The notes beneath the pieces are model-generated. The model saw only the letters and a program-made list of their open reading frames with translations, searched no databases and was not told the origin of the DNA. From Streptosporangium carneum (GTDB lineage: Bacteria; Actinomycetota; Actinomycetes; Streptosporangiales; Streptosporangiaceae): a stretch of DNA of 64,000 nt. The stretch covers positions 367,251 to 431,250 of the forward strand of contig NZ_BSEV01000004.1 in NCBI RefSeq assembly GCF_027922005.1. Direction: 5' to 3'. Shown here piece by piece: positions 36,985 through 46,261 of the stretch. Both the position numbers and the translations under genes were made by a program. Numbering within the stretch: position 1 is the first letter of the stretch; each line of letters begins with the position of its first letter.

Positions 36985-38547
36985 ATGAAATCACCGACCA
37001 TCAGGGCCGCTGTGGTCGCCCTGCTCCTCCTGCCCGTCGCGGCCTGCGCCGGATCCGCCCAGAAAGGCGGGTCGGGCGCGGACCGTGACACGCTGGTCTG
37101 GGCGTTCGGCGTCGCGCCGAACAGCCTGGACATCGCCCACGGCTTCGACACCGCCTCCACCACCATCCAGCTCGCGGTGCTGGACACCATGGTCACCCTC
37201 GACGCCAAGGGGGTGCCCGCCCCCGGTCTCGCCACGTCGTGGACCCAGCCGACCCCCGACAGCTACGAGTTCACCCTGCGCAAGGGCGTGAAGTTCACCG
37301 ACGGCACCCCGCTCACCGCCGACGACGCCGCATACTCCCTGAGCCGCCACCTGGACCCCGCCGTCACCTCCCAGGCGGCCAGCTACTTCACCACCGTCAA
37401 GAAGGCCGAGGCCGTCGGCGCCGACAAGGTCAAGGTCACCCTGACCCGGCCCAACCCGGCCTTCCTCGCCGTCTCGGCCATCGCCTGGCAGGTCGTGCCG
37501 CGCAAGCTGGGCGAGGCCCACCCCAAGGACCTGGGCAGCCCCGAGGTCGGCACGCTGGGCTCAGGCCCCTTCAAGGTCGTGAAGTTCTCCCTCACCTCAG
37601 GGACCGTGCTGGAACGCAACGACGCCTACTGGGGGCCAAAGCCCGCGCTGCGCCGGGTCGAGATCAAGACCATCCTCGACGCCGAGACGCTCAGGATGGC
37701 CGTCAGGTCGGGTGAGGTCGACGGGACCGACATCCTGACCCCCCGCGAGGCCCGCAAGTGGACGGGCCTGCCGGGTGTCACCACCACCTTCTACCCGGCC
37801 AACAACATCGCCTACCTGGCGCTGGCCGTCGGCAACGGGCCGCTCAAGGACGTGCACGTACGGCGGGCCATCGCGCACGCCATCAACCGCAAGGCCCTGA
37901 GCGACCTGATGACCGGGGGACGCGGCAGCCTCGCGAAGACGATGCTGCCCCTGCCGCAGATCACCGCCCTCTACGGTGACGACGTCCCGGACTTCCCCGA
38001 CCATCCGTTCGACCTGGCCGCCGCCAAGGCCGAGCTGGCCAAGTCGGCCTATCCGGACGGGTTCACGATGTCCGTGCCGTACGCGTCCGGCACGGACGGC
38101 GCGACCGTCATGCAGGCCGTCGCCGCCGACCTCGCGAAGATCGGCATCACGCTGAACCTGGAGCCGAACCCGGCCGACAAGTACAGGGCCAGGGTGATGG
38201 AGCACGACCGGCTGAGCGTCCAGTACGCCAACCTCACCTACGGAACCCCGGAGCCGGTCGAGGTCCTGCCCGACATGATCAGCCGCGGCGCCGCGGAGCC
38301 GCAGGGCTTCAACTTCTCCGGGTACGGCTCCGCCGAGGTGGACGCGCGGCTCGACACGCTCGCCTCGGCCACCGGGGACGACCGGAAGAAGCAGGTGACC
38401 GCCCTGCTCACCGAGATCGCCGAGCAGGTGCCGTACATCCCGCTGTTCCACAGCAGCAGCGCCATAGCGCTGCGCGACGGCTTCACCGCCTCCGTGGGCA
38501 CCTGGACCCCCAGCTTCTTCACCATCACCCGTCCCGCGGGAAGCTGA
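36985..38547 (+). CDS. Dipeptide/oligopeptide ABC transporter substrate-binding lipoprotein
   Basis: A 520-residue family 5 extracellular solute-binding protein. The signal peptide ends in the lipobox LLPVAAC (Cys21). Family landmarks are VLDTMVTLDAKGVPAPGLAT, YEFTLRKGVKFTDGTPLTAD, GSGPFKVVKF and the hinge LKDVHVRRAIAHAINRKAL. It captures peptides outside the cell and delivers them to the permeases encoded next. ATG 36985 has GAGGTGGT upstream. It is the first gene of the importer operon and is separated from the first permease by one base. Confidence 0.93.
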   Translation: MKSPTIRAAVVALLLLPVAACAGSAQKGGSGADRDTLVWAFGVAPNSLDIAHGFDTASTTIQLAVLDTMVTLDAKGVPAPGLATSWTQPTPDSYEFTLRKGVKFTDGTPLTADDAAYSLSRHLDPAVTSQAASYFTTVKKAEAVGADKVKVTLTRPNPAFLAVSAIAWQVVPRKLGEAHPKDLGSPEVGTLGSGPFKVVKFSLTSGTVLERNDAYWGPKPALRRVEIKTILDAETLRMAVRSGEVDGTDILTPREARKWTGLPGVTTTFYPANNIAYLALAVGNGPLKDVHVRRAIAHAINRKALSDLMTGGRGSLAKTMLPLPQITALYGDDVPDFPDHPFDLAAAKAELAKSAYPDGFTMSVPYASGTDGATVMQAVAADLAKIGITLNLEPNPADKYRARVMEHDRLSVQYANLTYGTPEPVEVLPDMISRGAAEPQGFNFSGYGSAEVDARLDTLASATGDDRKKQVTALLTEIAEQVPYIPLFHSSSAIALRDGFTASVGTWTPSFFTITRPAGS

Positions 38548-38548
38548 C

Positions 38549-39505
38549 ATGGCGATCCTGACCCTCATCTCCCGCCGCCTGGCCGCCGCGCTGGTGCTGC
38601 TCGGCGTGCTGTCGGTGCTCACCTACGGCCTGCTCGTCGCCTCGCCGGGCGGCCCGGAACAGGTACTGCTCGGCAACCGCCCCTCGACGGCCGAGACCAG
38701 AGCCGCGATCCGGGCCGAGTACCACCTCGACGACCCCTTCCCGCTGCGTTACGCCCGCTGGCTCGGCGACGCCGTGCGCGGTGACTTCGGCATCTCCATC
38801 TACTCCAGGGAGCCGGTCGTCGACGTCATCGCCGACCGGCTGCCGGTCACCGCGGGCCTGGCCGGATACGCCCTGCTGATCACCGTCGCCGTCGGCGTCC
38901 CGGTGGGCCTGGTCGCCGCGATGGGCCGGGGCGGCACCCTGGACCAGGGGATCACGCTGACCTCGCTGGTCCTGCTGGCCGTCCCGCCGTTCGCGCTGAG
39001 CATCCTGCTGCTGTACGGCTTCGCGGTCACCCTCGGCTGGTTCCCCGTCTTCGGCGCGGGCGAGACGCCGATGGAACGGATCAGCCACCTGACGCTGCCC
39101 GCGATCGCGCTGGCGGCGGCGCAGGCGGCGATGGTGGTGCGGCAGATGCGCGCGGCGGCACTCGACCTGGCCGGGCAGGACTTCCTGACCTTCGCCAAGG
39201 CGCGTGGCCTGCCACGTCGCCGCATCTGGATCGGCTACGCGCTGCGCAACGCGGCCCTGCCCGTGCTGACCGTCGGCGGTCTGCTGCTGGCCGCGAACCT
39301 GACGGGCGCGCTCTTCGTCGAGCAGGCGTTCGGCCTGCACGGGCTCGGCGCGCTGCTCATCGGCGCCGTCGGGCAGAAGGACATCCCCGTCGTGCAGGCG
39401 CTGGTCCTGTTCGGCGGCGCGATCGTGGTCGCGGTCAACCTGCTCATCGACCTGGCCTACCTCGTGGTCGACCCCCGGGTGCGGCACGGCGCGGTGGCCT
39501 CGTGA
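38549..39505 (+). CDS. Peptide ABC transporter permease, DppB type
   Basis: A 318-residue inner-membrane permease with six hydrophobic segments and the DppB-family opening RRLAAALVLLGVLSVLTYGL, VASPGGPEQVLLG and the periplasmic ADYHLDDP-like segment EYHLDDPFPLRYARWLG. The EAA loop that contacts the ATPase is ALDLAGQDFLTFAKARGLPR. It begins one base after the binding-protein stop and overlaps the second permease by 4 bp, so the operon is tightly coupled. Confidence 0.92.
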   Translation: MAILTLISRRLAAALVLLGVLSVLTYGLLVASPGGPEQVLLGNRPSTAETRAAIRAEYHLDDPFPLRYARWLGDAVRGDFGISIYSREPVVDVIADRLPVTAGLAGYALLITVAVGVPVGLVAAMGRGGTLDQGITLTSLVLLAVPPFALSILLLYGFAVTLGWFPVFGAGETPMERISHLTLPAIALAAAQAAMVVRQMRAAALDLAGQDFLTFAKARGLPRRRIWIGYALRNAALPVLTVGGLLLAANLTGALFVEQAFGLHGLGALLIGAVGQKDIPVVQALVLFGGAIVVAVNLLIDLAYLVVDPRVRHGAVAS

Positions 39506-40296
39506 AGGGCGTCCTGGTCACCGTGCTCGCCCTCGCGGCCCTCGTCGCCGTCGGCGGCTCCCACCTCGCCCCCTACGACCCGGCGGCGCAGGACCTCGCG
39601 CTCGGCGCGGTCGGCCCGAGCGCGGCCCACTGGCTGGGCACCGACGACCTGGGCCGGGACGTGTTCTCCCGGCTCCTCGCGGGGGCCGGGTCCGCGATGC
39701 TGTGGCCCGTCCTCGTCGCGCTCGGCACAACCGTGCTGAGCACCTCGCTCGGCCTGCTCGCCGGATACCGGCTCGGCTGGGTCGACGCGCTCATGATGCG
39801 TGCCGTCGACCTGGCCTTCGCGATGCCCGGCATGCTGGTGCTGATCGTGGTGATCGGCGTGCTCGGCGGCGGGTACGGCTGGGCCGTGCTGGCCATGGCC
39901 GTGCTGCTCACCCCCGGCGACATCCGGGTGATCCGCAGCCTGACCATGGCCCAGCGCGAGCTGGCCTACGCCGAGGCGGCCAAGACCCTGGGCCTGCGCC
40001 CGTCCCGGATCATGTTCCGGCACCTGCTGCCCAACATCGCCCCCACCGTCGTCGCGGGCGCCCTGCTCAGCTTCGTCGTCGCCATGGTCTCCCTGGCCGG
40101 GCTCTCCTTCCTGGGGCTCGGCCTGCCCGCGGGCACCCCGGACTGGGGCCTGATGGTCGAGGAGAACCGGGACCTGCTCGACCTCAACCCCTGGGCGGCC
40201 GTCGCCCCTGTCGTCCTGCTCACCCTGATCGCCAGCTCGGCCACCCTGCTGGGCGACCGGTTGTTCGACACCCTTTCCAAGGGAGGCTCCCGATGA
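39502..40296 (+). CDS. Peptide ABC transporter permease, DppC type
   Basis: A 264-residue permease starting with GTG in a GTGA overlap with the previous stop. It has the DppC landmarks HWLGTDDLGRDVFSRLLAGA, the EAA loop ELAYAEAAKTLGLRPSRIMF, HLLPNIAPTVV and LSFLGLGLPAGTPDWGLMV. It forms the translocation channel with the DppB homologue. It overlaps the ATPase gene by 4 bp (ATGA). Confidence 0.92.
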   Translation: MKGVLVTVLALAALVAVGGSHLAPYDPAAQDLALGAVGPSAAHWLGTDDLGRDVFSRLLAGAGSAMLWPVLVALGTTVLSTSLGLLAGYRLGWVDALMMRAVDLAFAMPGMLVLIVVIGVLGGGYGWAVLAMAVLLTPGDIRVIRSLTMAQRELAYAEAAKTLGLRPSRIMFRHLLPNIAPTVVAGALLSFVVAMVSLAGLSFLGLGLPAGTPDWGLMVEENRDLLDLNPWAAVAPVVLLTLIASSATLLGDRLFDTLSKGGSR

Positions 40297-42137
40297 CCCT
40301 CCTGGACGTCACCGGCCTGACCGTCACCGGCCGCCACCTGATCGTCGACGGCGTCGACCTGGCCGTCTCGGCGGGGGAGACCGTCGGGCTGGTCGGCGAG
40401 TCGGGCAGCGGCAAGTCGCTGACCGCCCGCGCCGTCGCGGGCCTGCTCCCCAAGGGCCTGACCGCGACCGGCTCCGTCACCCTGTCCGGCCTCGAACTCC
40501 TCGGCGCCCGCGAACGCGTGCTGCGGTCGGTGCGCGGCGCCCGCGTCGCCCTCCTCATGCAGGATCCCTTCGCCATGCTCAATCCGTTGTGCACGGCGGG
40601 CGTCCACATCGCCGAGTCCCTGCCCCGGAGCCCCCGTCCCCCGTCGCCGTTCCCGCCGACGGACCCCGGCGCGTCCCCGTTCGGGACAGTGCCGGCGGAC
40701 CCCGGCGCGTCCCCGGCCCTCCCTCAGGGCTCCGGTGCGGCTCCCACACGGTGGACCCGCGCGACCCGGCGGGCCGAGGTGCTCCGGCGGCTCGCCGAGG
40801 TGGGGATCGACGACCCCTCGGTAGCCGACCGCTACCCCTTCCAGCTCTCCGGGGGGATGCGCCAGCGGGTCGCGCTCGCCGCGGCCCTCGCCCGCGACCC
40901 CGAGCTGCTCATCGCCGACGAGCCGACCACCGCGCTGGACGCGACCACGCAGCACGAGATCCTCATGCTGCTGCGCAACGTCCAGCGGGCGCGCGGGATG
41001 GGCGTGCTGCTGATCACCCATGACCTCCGGGTCGCCTTCGAGCTGTGCGACCGGGTCGCGGTCATGTACGCGGGCCGGCTCGTCGAGAGCGGGCCCGGCT
41101 TCGACATGGCGAAGGTCCCCGCCCATCCCTACACGGCCGGGCTGCTGGCCGCTCTGCCCTCGGCCACCGTGACGTTGTCCAGGCTTGAGGGCATCCCGGG
41201 CGGCGTGCCCGCCGCCGGGGACGTCACCGGGACGTGCGCCTTCGCCGCCCGCTGCGGCCAGGCGGACTCCGAGTGCACGCAGGAGCGTCCGCCGCTGCGC
41301 GAGATCGCCCCCGACCGGCACACCGCCTGCCTGTACGAGGTGCGTCCCCGTCCGCGCGCCGAGCCGCGGGCCGTCACGCCTCGCGAGGCGTCGGCGGATG
41401 AGACGCTGCTGCGGATCGAGGGGCTGCGCAAGCGGTACGGCGGGCACGTCGCCCTCGGCGGGGTCTCCCTGCGCGTCGGCAGAGGCGAGAGCGTCGGCGT
41501 CGTCGGGGAGTCCGGCTCGGGCAAGACCACGCTGGCCCGCTGTGTCCTGGGCCTGGTCACCCCGGACGAGGGCCGTATCGAGCTGGCCGGGCTCGACCTG
41601 ACCCGGCGCGCCCGGGGCGGCGGACAGGCGCACCGGCTGGTGCAGTGCGTCTTCCAGGATCCCACGACCTCGCTCAACCCCTCGCTGACCGTCGGCTCGA
41701 CGCTCGCCGAGGCCGCCGCGCAGGGGACGCCGGAGGGGCGGCTCTCCGTGGCCGAGCTGCTGGACCTGGTCGGGCTGCCCGCCTCCTACGCCGCCCGCCG
41801 TCCCCGCGCGTTGTCCGGTGGCCAGCGGCAGCGCGTCGCCATCGCCAGGGCGCTGGCCGTACGGCCCGCCCTGCTGATCTGCGACGAGCCCGTCGCCTCG
41901 CTGGACGTCTCGGTCCAGGCCCACGTGCTGGAGCTGCTGCGCACGATCGGCCGCGAGCTGGGCACCAGCCTGCTGTTCATCACCCACGACCTGGCCGTGG
42001 TCAGGCAGATCACCGACAGGACCGTGGTGCTGTTCAGGGGGGATGTGGTCGAGGAGGGGGAGACCGCCCGGATCCTGGACGCCCCGGCGCACGACTACAC
42101 CCGCAGGCTCCTCGCCTCGGTCCCCCCGACGCCATGA
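40293..42137 (+). CDS. Fused double ABC ATPase of the peptide importer (DppD-DppF fusion)
   Basis: A 614-residue protein with two complete nucleotide-binding domains. The first has Walker A GESGSGKSLTARA, signature LSGGMRQRVA, Walker B LLIADEPTTALD and the family's C-terminal cysteine cluster (CAFAARCGQADSEC, later TACLYEV). The second has Walker A GESGSGKTTLARC, signature LSGGQRQRVA and LLICDEPVASLD. Importers often encode these separately as DppD and DppF. An unusual proline-rich insertion at about residues 110-150, between the Q-loop and the signature of domain one, contains a 36-bp in-frame duplication. The start overlaps the previous stop by 4 bp. Confidence 0.92.
   Translation: MTLLDVTGLTVTGRHLIVDGVDLAVSAGETVGLVGESGSGKSLTARAVAGLLPKGLTATGSVTLSGLELLGARERVLRSVRGARVALLMQDPFAMLNPLCTAGVHIAESLPRSPRPPSPFPPTDPGASPFGTVPADPGASPALPQGSGAAPTRWTRATRRAEVLRRLAEVGIDDPSVADRYPFQLSGGMRQRVALAAALARDPELLIADEPTTALDATTQHEILMLLRNVQRARGMGVLLITHDLRVAFELCDRVAVMYAGRLVESGPGFDMAKVPAHPYTAGLLAALPSATVTLSRLEGIPGGVPAAGDVTGTCAFAARCGQADSECTQERPPLREIAPDRHTACLYEVRPRPRAEPRAVTPREASADETLLRIEGLRKRYGGHVALGGVSLRVGRGESVGVVGESGSGKTTLARCVLGLVTPDEGRIELAGLDLTRRARGGGQAHRLVQCVFQDPTTSLNPSLTVGSTLAEAAAQGTPEGRLSVAELLDLVGLPASYAARRPRALSGGQRQRVAIARALAVRPALLICDEPVASLDVSVQAHVLELLRTIGRELGTSLLFITHDLAVVRQITDRTVVLFRGDVVEEGETARILDAPAHDYTRRLLASVPPTP
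40655..40715 (+). repeat. 36-bp-period in-frame duplication within the ABC ATPase gene
   Basis: Two 25-bp copies (40655-40679 and 40691-40715) differ by one base and are spaced 36 bp apart, adding 12 residues based on DPGASP. They form much of the proline-rich insertion in the first ATPase domain. Confidence 0.8.
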
Positions 42138-42257
42138 GCATGCTCGCCAACAGCACGGAGATCTTTAGCGCAACACCTGGATAAATCACACCTTTAGTGC
42201 CATTTTCATACTTTGGTCATTAGTGGCCGGAGTGTCGCGGAAGGAAAGCTTCACCTC

Positions 42258-43802
42258 ATGCACGACCTGCTGCTCAGTAACGGAACGGTCCACGACGGGT
42301 TCGGCAGCCCCGCGAGAAGTGCCGACGTCGCGATCTCCGGAGGGCGGGTCATCGCCGTCGGACGCGACCTCGGGCCCGCCAGACGGGTGATCGACGTCTC
42401 CGGACTGATCGTGGCGCCAGGGTTCGTCGACCCGCACAGCCACTCCGACACCGTGCCCTTCCTCGCGGAACCGCAGCCGTTCAAGCTCCATCAGGGCGTC
42501 ACCACCGAGATCGTCGGCAACTGCGGCTTCTCCTGTGGCCCGATCGCCCCCGAGAGCGCCGGTTTCATGCCCGCCGAGCTGGCCACCGAGACCTTCACCG
42601 CCTTCGGCGACTACCTCGACGCCGCGCAGGCGGCCGGGCCGAGCAACAACCTGGCCGTCATGGTCGGGCACAACACGCTGCGGCTGGCGGCGGGCGGGAT
42701 GGCGGCGAAGCTGACCGGCGAGGAGCTTGAGCGCATGTGCGCGCTGGCCGCCGAGTCCTTCGAGGCGGGCGCCGTCGGCCTGTCCAGCGGTCTTGAGTAC
42801 GTCCCGGGGGCCTACGCGGACATCGACGAGCTGGTCGCGCTGGCGCGGGTCGCCAGGCGGTGGAACCTGCCCTACGCCACGCACATGCGCAGCGAGAGCG
42901 AGGGCCTGGCCGACGCGCTCGACGAGGCGGTCGCCATCGCCGCCCGGGCAGGGGTGCGGCTGCAGGTCTCGCACTGCAAGGCGTCGGGGCGGGCCGTGCA
43001 CGGCGCGTCGGCCATGCTGCTGGCCAAACTGGCCGACGCCCGCAGGGCGGGCCTGGACGTGCGCGCGGACCTCTACCCCTACCGGGCCTTCTGCTCTCTC
43101 CTGGTCGCGGTGCTGCCGCCGGTCGCCTGCGAGGGCGGCGAGGAGGCGCTGCTGGCCAGGCTCGCCGACCCGGCCGCGCGGGCCTCGCTCCGTGAGCTGG
43201 CCGAGGACCCGGCGACCGGCACCGGGGTCGGCTTCTGGCGCGAGCTGCATCCGGGCGACGTGCAGATCCTCACCCACGCCGACCCCGCCGTCGCCGGGAG
43301 GCGGCTGGCGGACCTGCCGGGTGACCCGTGGGAGGCACTGTGCGACCTGCTGCGGCGGGATCCGCACGCCACCGGGGTCTTCCACACCATGCACGACGAC
43401 GACGTGACCGCGATCATGGCGGACCCGCTGGTCTCCATCGGCTCCGACAGCGGAGTTCCGGTCGGGCCCAACCATCCGCGCACGTTCGGCACCTTCCCCA
43501 CCTTCCTCGGGACCTACGTCAGGGAGCGGGGGATCGTCGCGATGCCGGAGGCGATCCGCAAGCTCGGCTCGGCCGTCGCCGCCCAGTTCGGGCTGGCCGA
43601 CCGGGGCTGGCTCGGGCCGGGCGCCGTGGCCGACGTCTGCGTCTTCGACCCCGAGGCCGTCGGCCACGACGCCACCTACGAGGTTCCCGACACGCGTCCG
43701 GCCGGGATGCGGCACGTGTTCCTCGCCGGGCACGAGGTGATCGCCGAGGGCGAGTTCACCGGAGGCAGGCACGGCGCCGTCCTGCGCAGGGGTGCTCCGT
43801 GA
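42258..43802 (+). CDS. N-acyl-D-amino-acid deacylase (D-aminoacylase-type amidohydrolase)
   Basis: A 514-residue metal-dependent amidohydrolase. It carries the first metal motif GFVDPHSHSDTVPF, the QGVTTEIVGNCGFSCGP segment characteristic of D-aminoacylases, and SSGLEYVPGAYAD. Then come THMRSESEGLADALDEA, QVSHCKASG and the catalytic aspartate region IGSDSGVPVGPNHPRTFG. It removes acyl groups from N-acyl-D-amino acids or dipeptides. ATG 42258 has AAGGAAAG about 12 bp upstream and follows an AT-rich promoter-like stretch (42160-42245), so it may begin a second transcript after the importer. It overlaps the PucR gene by 4 bp. Confidence 0.9.
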   Translation: MHDLLLSNGTVHDGFGSPARSADVAISGGRVIAVGRDLGPARRVIDVSGLIVAPGFVDPHSHSDTVPFLAEPQPFKLHQGVTTEIVGNCGFSCGPIAPESAGFMPAELATETFTAFGDYLDAAQAAGPSNNLAVMVGHNTLRLAAGGMAAKLTGEELERMCALAAESFEAGAVGLSSGLEYVPGAYADIDELVALARVARRWNLPYATHMRSESEGLADALDEAVAIAARAGVRLQVSHCKASGRAVHGASAMLLAKLADARRAGLDVRADLYPYRAFCSLLVAVLPPVACEGGEEALLARLADPAARASLRELAEDPATGTGVGFWRELHPGDVQILTHADPAVAGRRLADLPGDPWEALCDLLRRDPHATGVFHTMHDDDVTAIMADPLVSIGSDSGVPVGPNHPRTFGTFPTFLGTYVRERGIVAMPEAIRKLGSAVAAQFGLADRGWLGPGAVADVCVFDPEAVGHDATYEVPDTRPAGMRHVFLAGHEVIAEGEFTGGRHGAVLRRGAP

Positions 43803-45367
43803 CGGCGCGGGGCCGGGTCACGCTCGGGGTGCTGCTGGACAGCCTCGGCCCCGAAATGGTGCGGCCGCTGGCCCTGCCGGGCGGCAGGGAGCCGTTGATC
43901 GGCACACCGGTCATCTACGACCCCGAGGAGGCCATGACGGGTCTCGAGGGCGCGGTGCTGCTGGCGACGGGGCGTCCGTCCGCCGAGGTGCTGGCCCGCG
44001 CGGGCGAGGCGGGAGTCGCGGTCGTGGTGGTCAAACCGGGCACGAGCGACCCGGAGACGCTGGCCGAGGCGGCCGACGCCGCCGGCACGGCGCTGCTGGC
44101 AGCCACCCCCGACCTGTCCTGGGGGCAGCTCTACACGCTCATCGACACCCTGCTGGCGGTGGTCGCCCCCGTCGAGGAGCTGGGCGACGTCCGGGCGGCC
44201 GACCTGTTCGCGCTGGCCAACCAGGTGGCGGTCCGGGTCGGCGGGGCCGTGGCGATCGAGGATCTGGCCATGCGGGTGCTGGCCTACTCGACGGTCGAGG
44301 GGCAGCGGATCGACGACCTGCGCAGGGAGGGCATCCTGGGGCGCAGGGTGCCCGAGCATCCGACCAACGCCGAGGAGTACGCGGCGGTGCTGCGCGCCGA
44401 GGACGCCGTGTGGAGCTACGAGCCGCGGGAGTACTGTCCTCGGCTGGGCATCGCCATCCGCGCGCGCGGCGAGGCGCTCGGCACGATCTGGGTGCTCAAG
44501 GCGGAGAAGCCGCTCGCCGCCGACGCCGAGGAGGTGCTCGCCGAGGCGGCCCGCGCCGCCGCGCCCCACCTGGCCAGGATCAACCTGGCCGCCGACGAGG
44601 CACGCCGCCGCCGCGACGAGTGCCTGGGCGGGCTGCTGCGCGGCGTCGGCCCGGTCAGGGAGCTGGCCACCTCCTTCGGCCTGCTCCCCGAGGAGCCGGT
44701 CGTCGTGGTCACGGTCGGGCCGCACAGCCGTACGGCTGACGCCTTCGCCGCGACCCACACCGGTGACCTGCTGCGCACCGCCTATGCCGCCTACCGGATG
44801 CGCGCGGCGTCCGGGGCGGTCGACGGCCGCGCCTACGCGATCGTCGCCGCGGACTCGGTGACACCGCTGCTGCGCAGGATCACCGCAGGGGTCCTGGCCC
44901 GGATCCCCGACCGGCTCGGCGGGCAGTGGCGCGCGGGCATCGGCCGGGTCGTCCCCTCGGTCGAGCTGGCCCCCGCCAGCGCCCGCCAGGCCGAGGAGGC
45001 CCTGCGCGCGCTGTGCGGGCCGTACGCCCAGGCCGAGGTCGGTCACCACGAGGAGCTGTCTGCCGCGCTGTTCCTGATGGACGTCGACGCCGCGGTGCGG
45101 GCCAGGCCCTCCCTGTACGGCGAGCCGCTGGGAGTGGTCGCCGCGCACGACGCCAGGCACGGCACCCACTACGTGCGCAGCCTGTGCGTCTGGGTGGCGG
45201 CGCACTACGACGTGCCCAGGGCGGCCGACACGCTCTCCCTGCATCCCAACACACTGCGCTACCGACTGCGCAAGATCGGCGAGCTGATCGACCTGGACGA
45301 CCCGGACACCCGCCTGGTGCTGGCGCTTCAGCTGCGTCTGAGCGGCGCCGCGAAGCCGGACGGGTGA
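43799..45367 (+). CDS. PucR family transcriptional regulator
   Basis: A 522-residue regulator. The N-terminal PucR ligand-like domain (RVTLGVLLDSLGPEMVRPLA) is followed by a GAF-like middle and the C-terminal PucR helix-turn-helix (YVRSLCVWVAAHYDVPRAAD then LSLHPNTLRYRLRKIGELI). PucR proteins activate catabolic operons in response to the substrate or a nitrogen signal. The GTG start overlaps the deacylase stop in a GTGA, so the regulator is produced with the enzyme it most likely controls. No binding site could be identified. Confidence 0.9.
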   Translation: MTARGRVTLGVLLDSLGPEMVRPLALPGGREPLIGTPVIYDPEEAMTGLEGAVLLATGRPSAEVLARAGEAGVAVVVVKPGTSDPETLAEAADAAGTALLAATPDLSWGQLYTLIDTLLAVVAPVEELGDVRAADLFALANQVAVRVGGAVAIEDLAMRVLAYSTVEGQRIDDLRREGILGRRVPEHPTNAEEYAAVLRAEDAVWSYEPREYCPRLGIAIRARGEALGTIWVLKAEKPLAADAEEVLAEAARAAAPHLARINLAADEARRRRDECLGGLLRGVGPVRELATSFGLLPEEPVVVVTVGPHSRTADAFAATHTGDLLRTAYAAYRMRAASGAVDGRAYAIVAADSVTPLLRRITAGVLARIPDRLGGQWRAGIGRVVPSVELAPASARQAEEALRALCGPYAQAEVGHHEELSAALFLMDVDAAVRARPSLYGEPLGVVAAHDARHGTHYVRSLCVWVAAHYDVPRAADTLSLHPNTLRYRLRKIGELIDLDDPDTRLVLALQLRLSGAAKPDG

Positions 45368-45410
45368 GGGCGGCGTCCGCTGAGCGGCGCCACAAAAGCG
45401 GACAGGTGAA
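45338..45410 (+). repeat. Imperfect 31-bp direct repeat at the 3' end of the PucR gene
   Basis: The last codons and stop of the PucR gene (45338-45368) recur at 45380-45410 with about five differences, both beginning CTGAGCGGCGCC and ending around GGTGAG/GGTGAA. This looks like an old tandem duplication with a 42-bp period. The second copy is untranslated. Confidence 0.65.
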
Positions 45411-45463
45411 GTTCGGCGTCCGGGCCAACGCGACGGCCGCGCCCCGGCGCGATGCTGTGGGGC

Positions 45464-46261
45464 ATGGTCGAACTTCTCGCCTCGGCTCAGACCGGGGTAC
45501 GTCTTCTCTCGCTGCGCGGCACCTCCGATCTCCAACGCGCGGACCGGCTGCTGCGCCGGATCTGGGGGACCAGGCCGGGCGACGACCCGCCCCTGGGCGT
45601 GGACGTGATGTGCGCGCTGGCCCACACCGGCGGCTATGTCGGCGGCGCCTTCCTGGAGGGCGAGCTGGTCGCGGTCTCCGTCGGCTTCCTCGCCTCGGGG
45701 AGGACCCTGCACTCCCATGTCGCCGGGGTCGCCCCCGAGGCGCAGGGCCGGGGCGTCGGCCTGGCGCTCAAGGAGCACCAGCGCGCCTGGGCTGCGGAAC
45801 GCGGCCTTGACGCCATCTCCTGGACCTTCGACCCGCTCGTCCGCCGCAACGCCTACTTCAACTTGAGCAGGCTCGGCGCGACGGTCGTCGAGTACCTGCC
45901 CGACTTCTACGGCCCGATGAGCGACGGCATCAACGACGGCGACGTCTCCGACCGGCTGTTCGTCACCTGGCCCGTCACCCCGGCCCCCGGCCCCGTCCCG
46001 GTCCCGGAACCCGAGGCGCTCGCGGCCGCCGCGCCGATCCTGGAGGAGACGGGAGCCGTGCGGGACGGCGAGGGCGCGCCGTCGTTGCGCTGCGCGACCC
46101 CGCCCGACGTCGAGAGGCTGCGCGAGGACGACCCCGGCGCCGCCAGGCACTGGCGGGCGGCGCTCGGCGGCGCGCTGGGCGGCGCGCTGGCCGACGGCTA
46201 CCGGATCACCGGCTTCACCCGCTCCGGGTGGTACCTGCTGGCACGAGGAGGCAAGGCATGA
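45464..46261 (+). CDS. GNAT family acetyltransferase
   Basis: A 265-residue protein with the acetyl-CoA site HSHVAGVAPEAQGRGVGLAL followed by KEHQRAWAAERG, then the GNAT strand ISWTFDPLVRRNAYFNLSRL followed by GA. The C-terminal part (about 165-265) is less conserved. It overlaps the racemase gene by 4 bp (ATGA), so it is in the same operon. Together with the deacylase and racemase it may acylate amino acids or dipeptides to channel them into an N-acyl cycle; that role is inferred from context. The start could be ATG 45452 or 45464; neither has a strong ribosome site. Confidence 0.82.
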   Translation: MVELLASAQTGVRLLSLRGTSDLQRADRLLRRIWGTRPGDDPPLGVDVMCALAHTGGYVGGAFLEGELVAVSVGFLASGRTLHSHVAGVAPEAQGRGVGLALKEHQRAWAAERGLDAISWTFDPLVRRNAYFNLSRLGATVVEYLPDFYGPMSDGINDGDVSDRLFVTWPVTPAPGPVPVPEPEALAAAAPILEETGAVRDGEGAPSLRCATPPDVERLREDDPGAARHWRAALGGALGGALADGYRITGFTRSGWYLLARGGKA

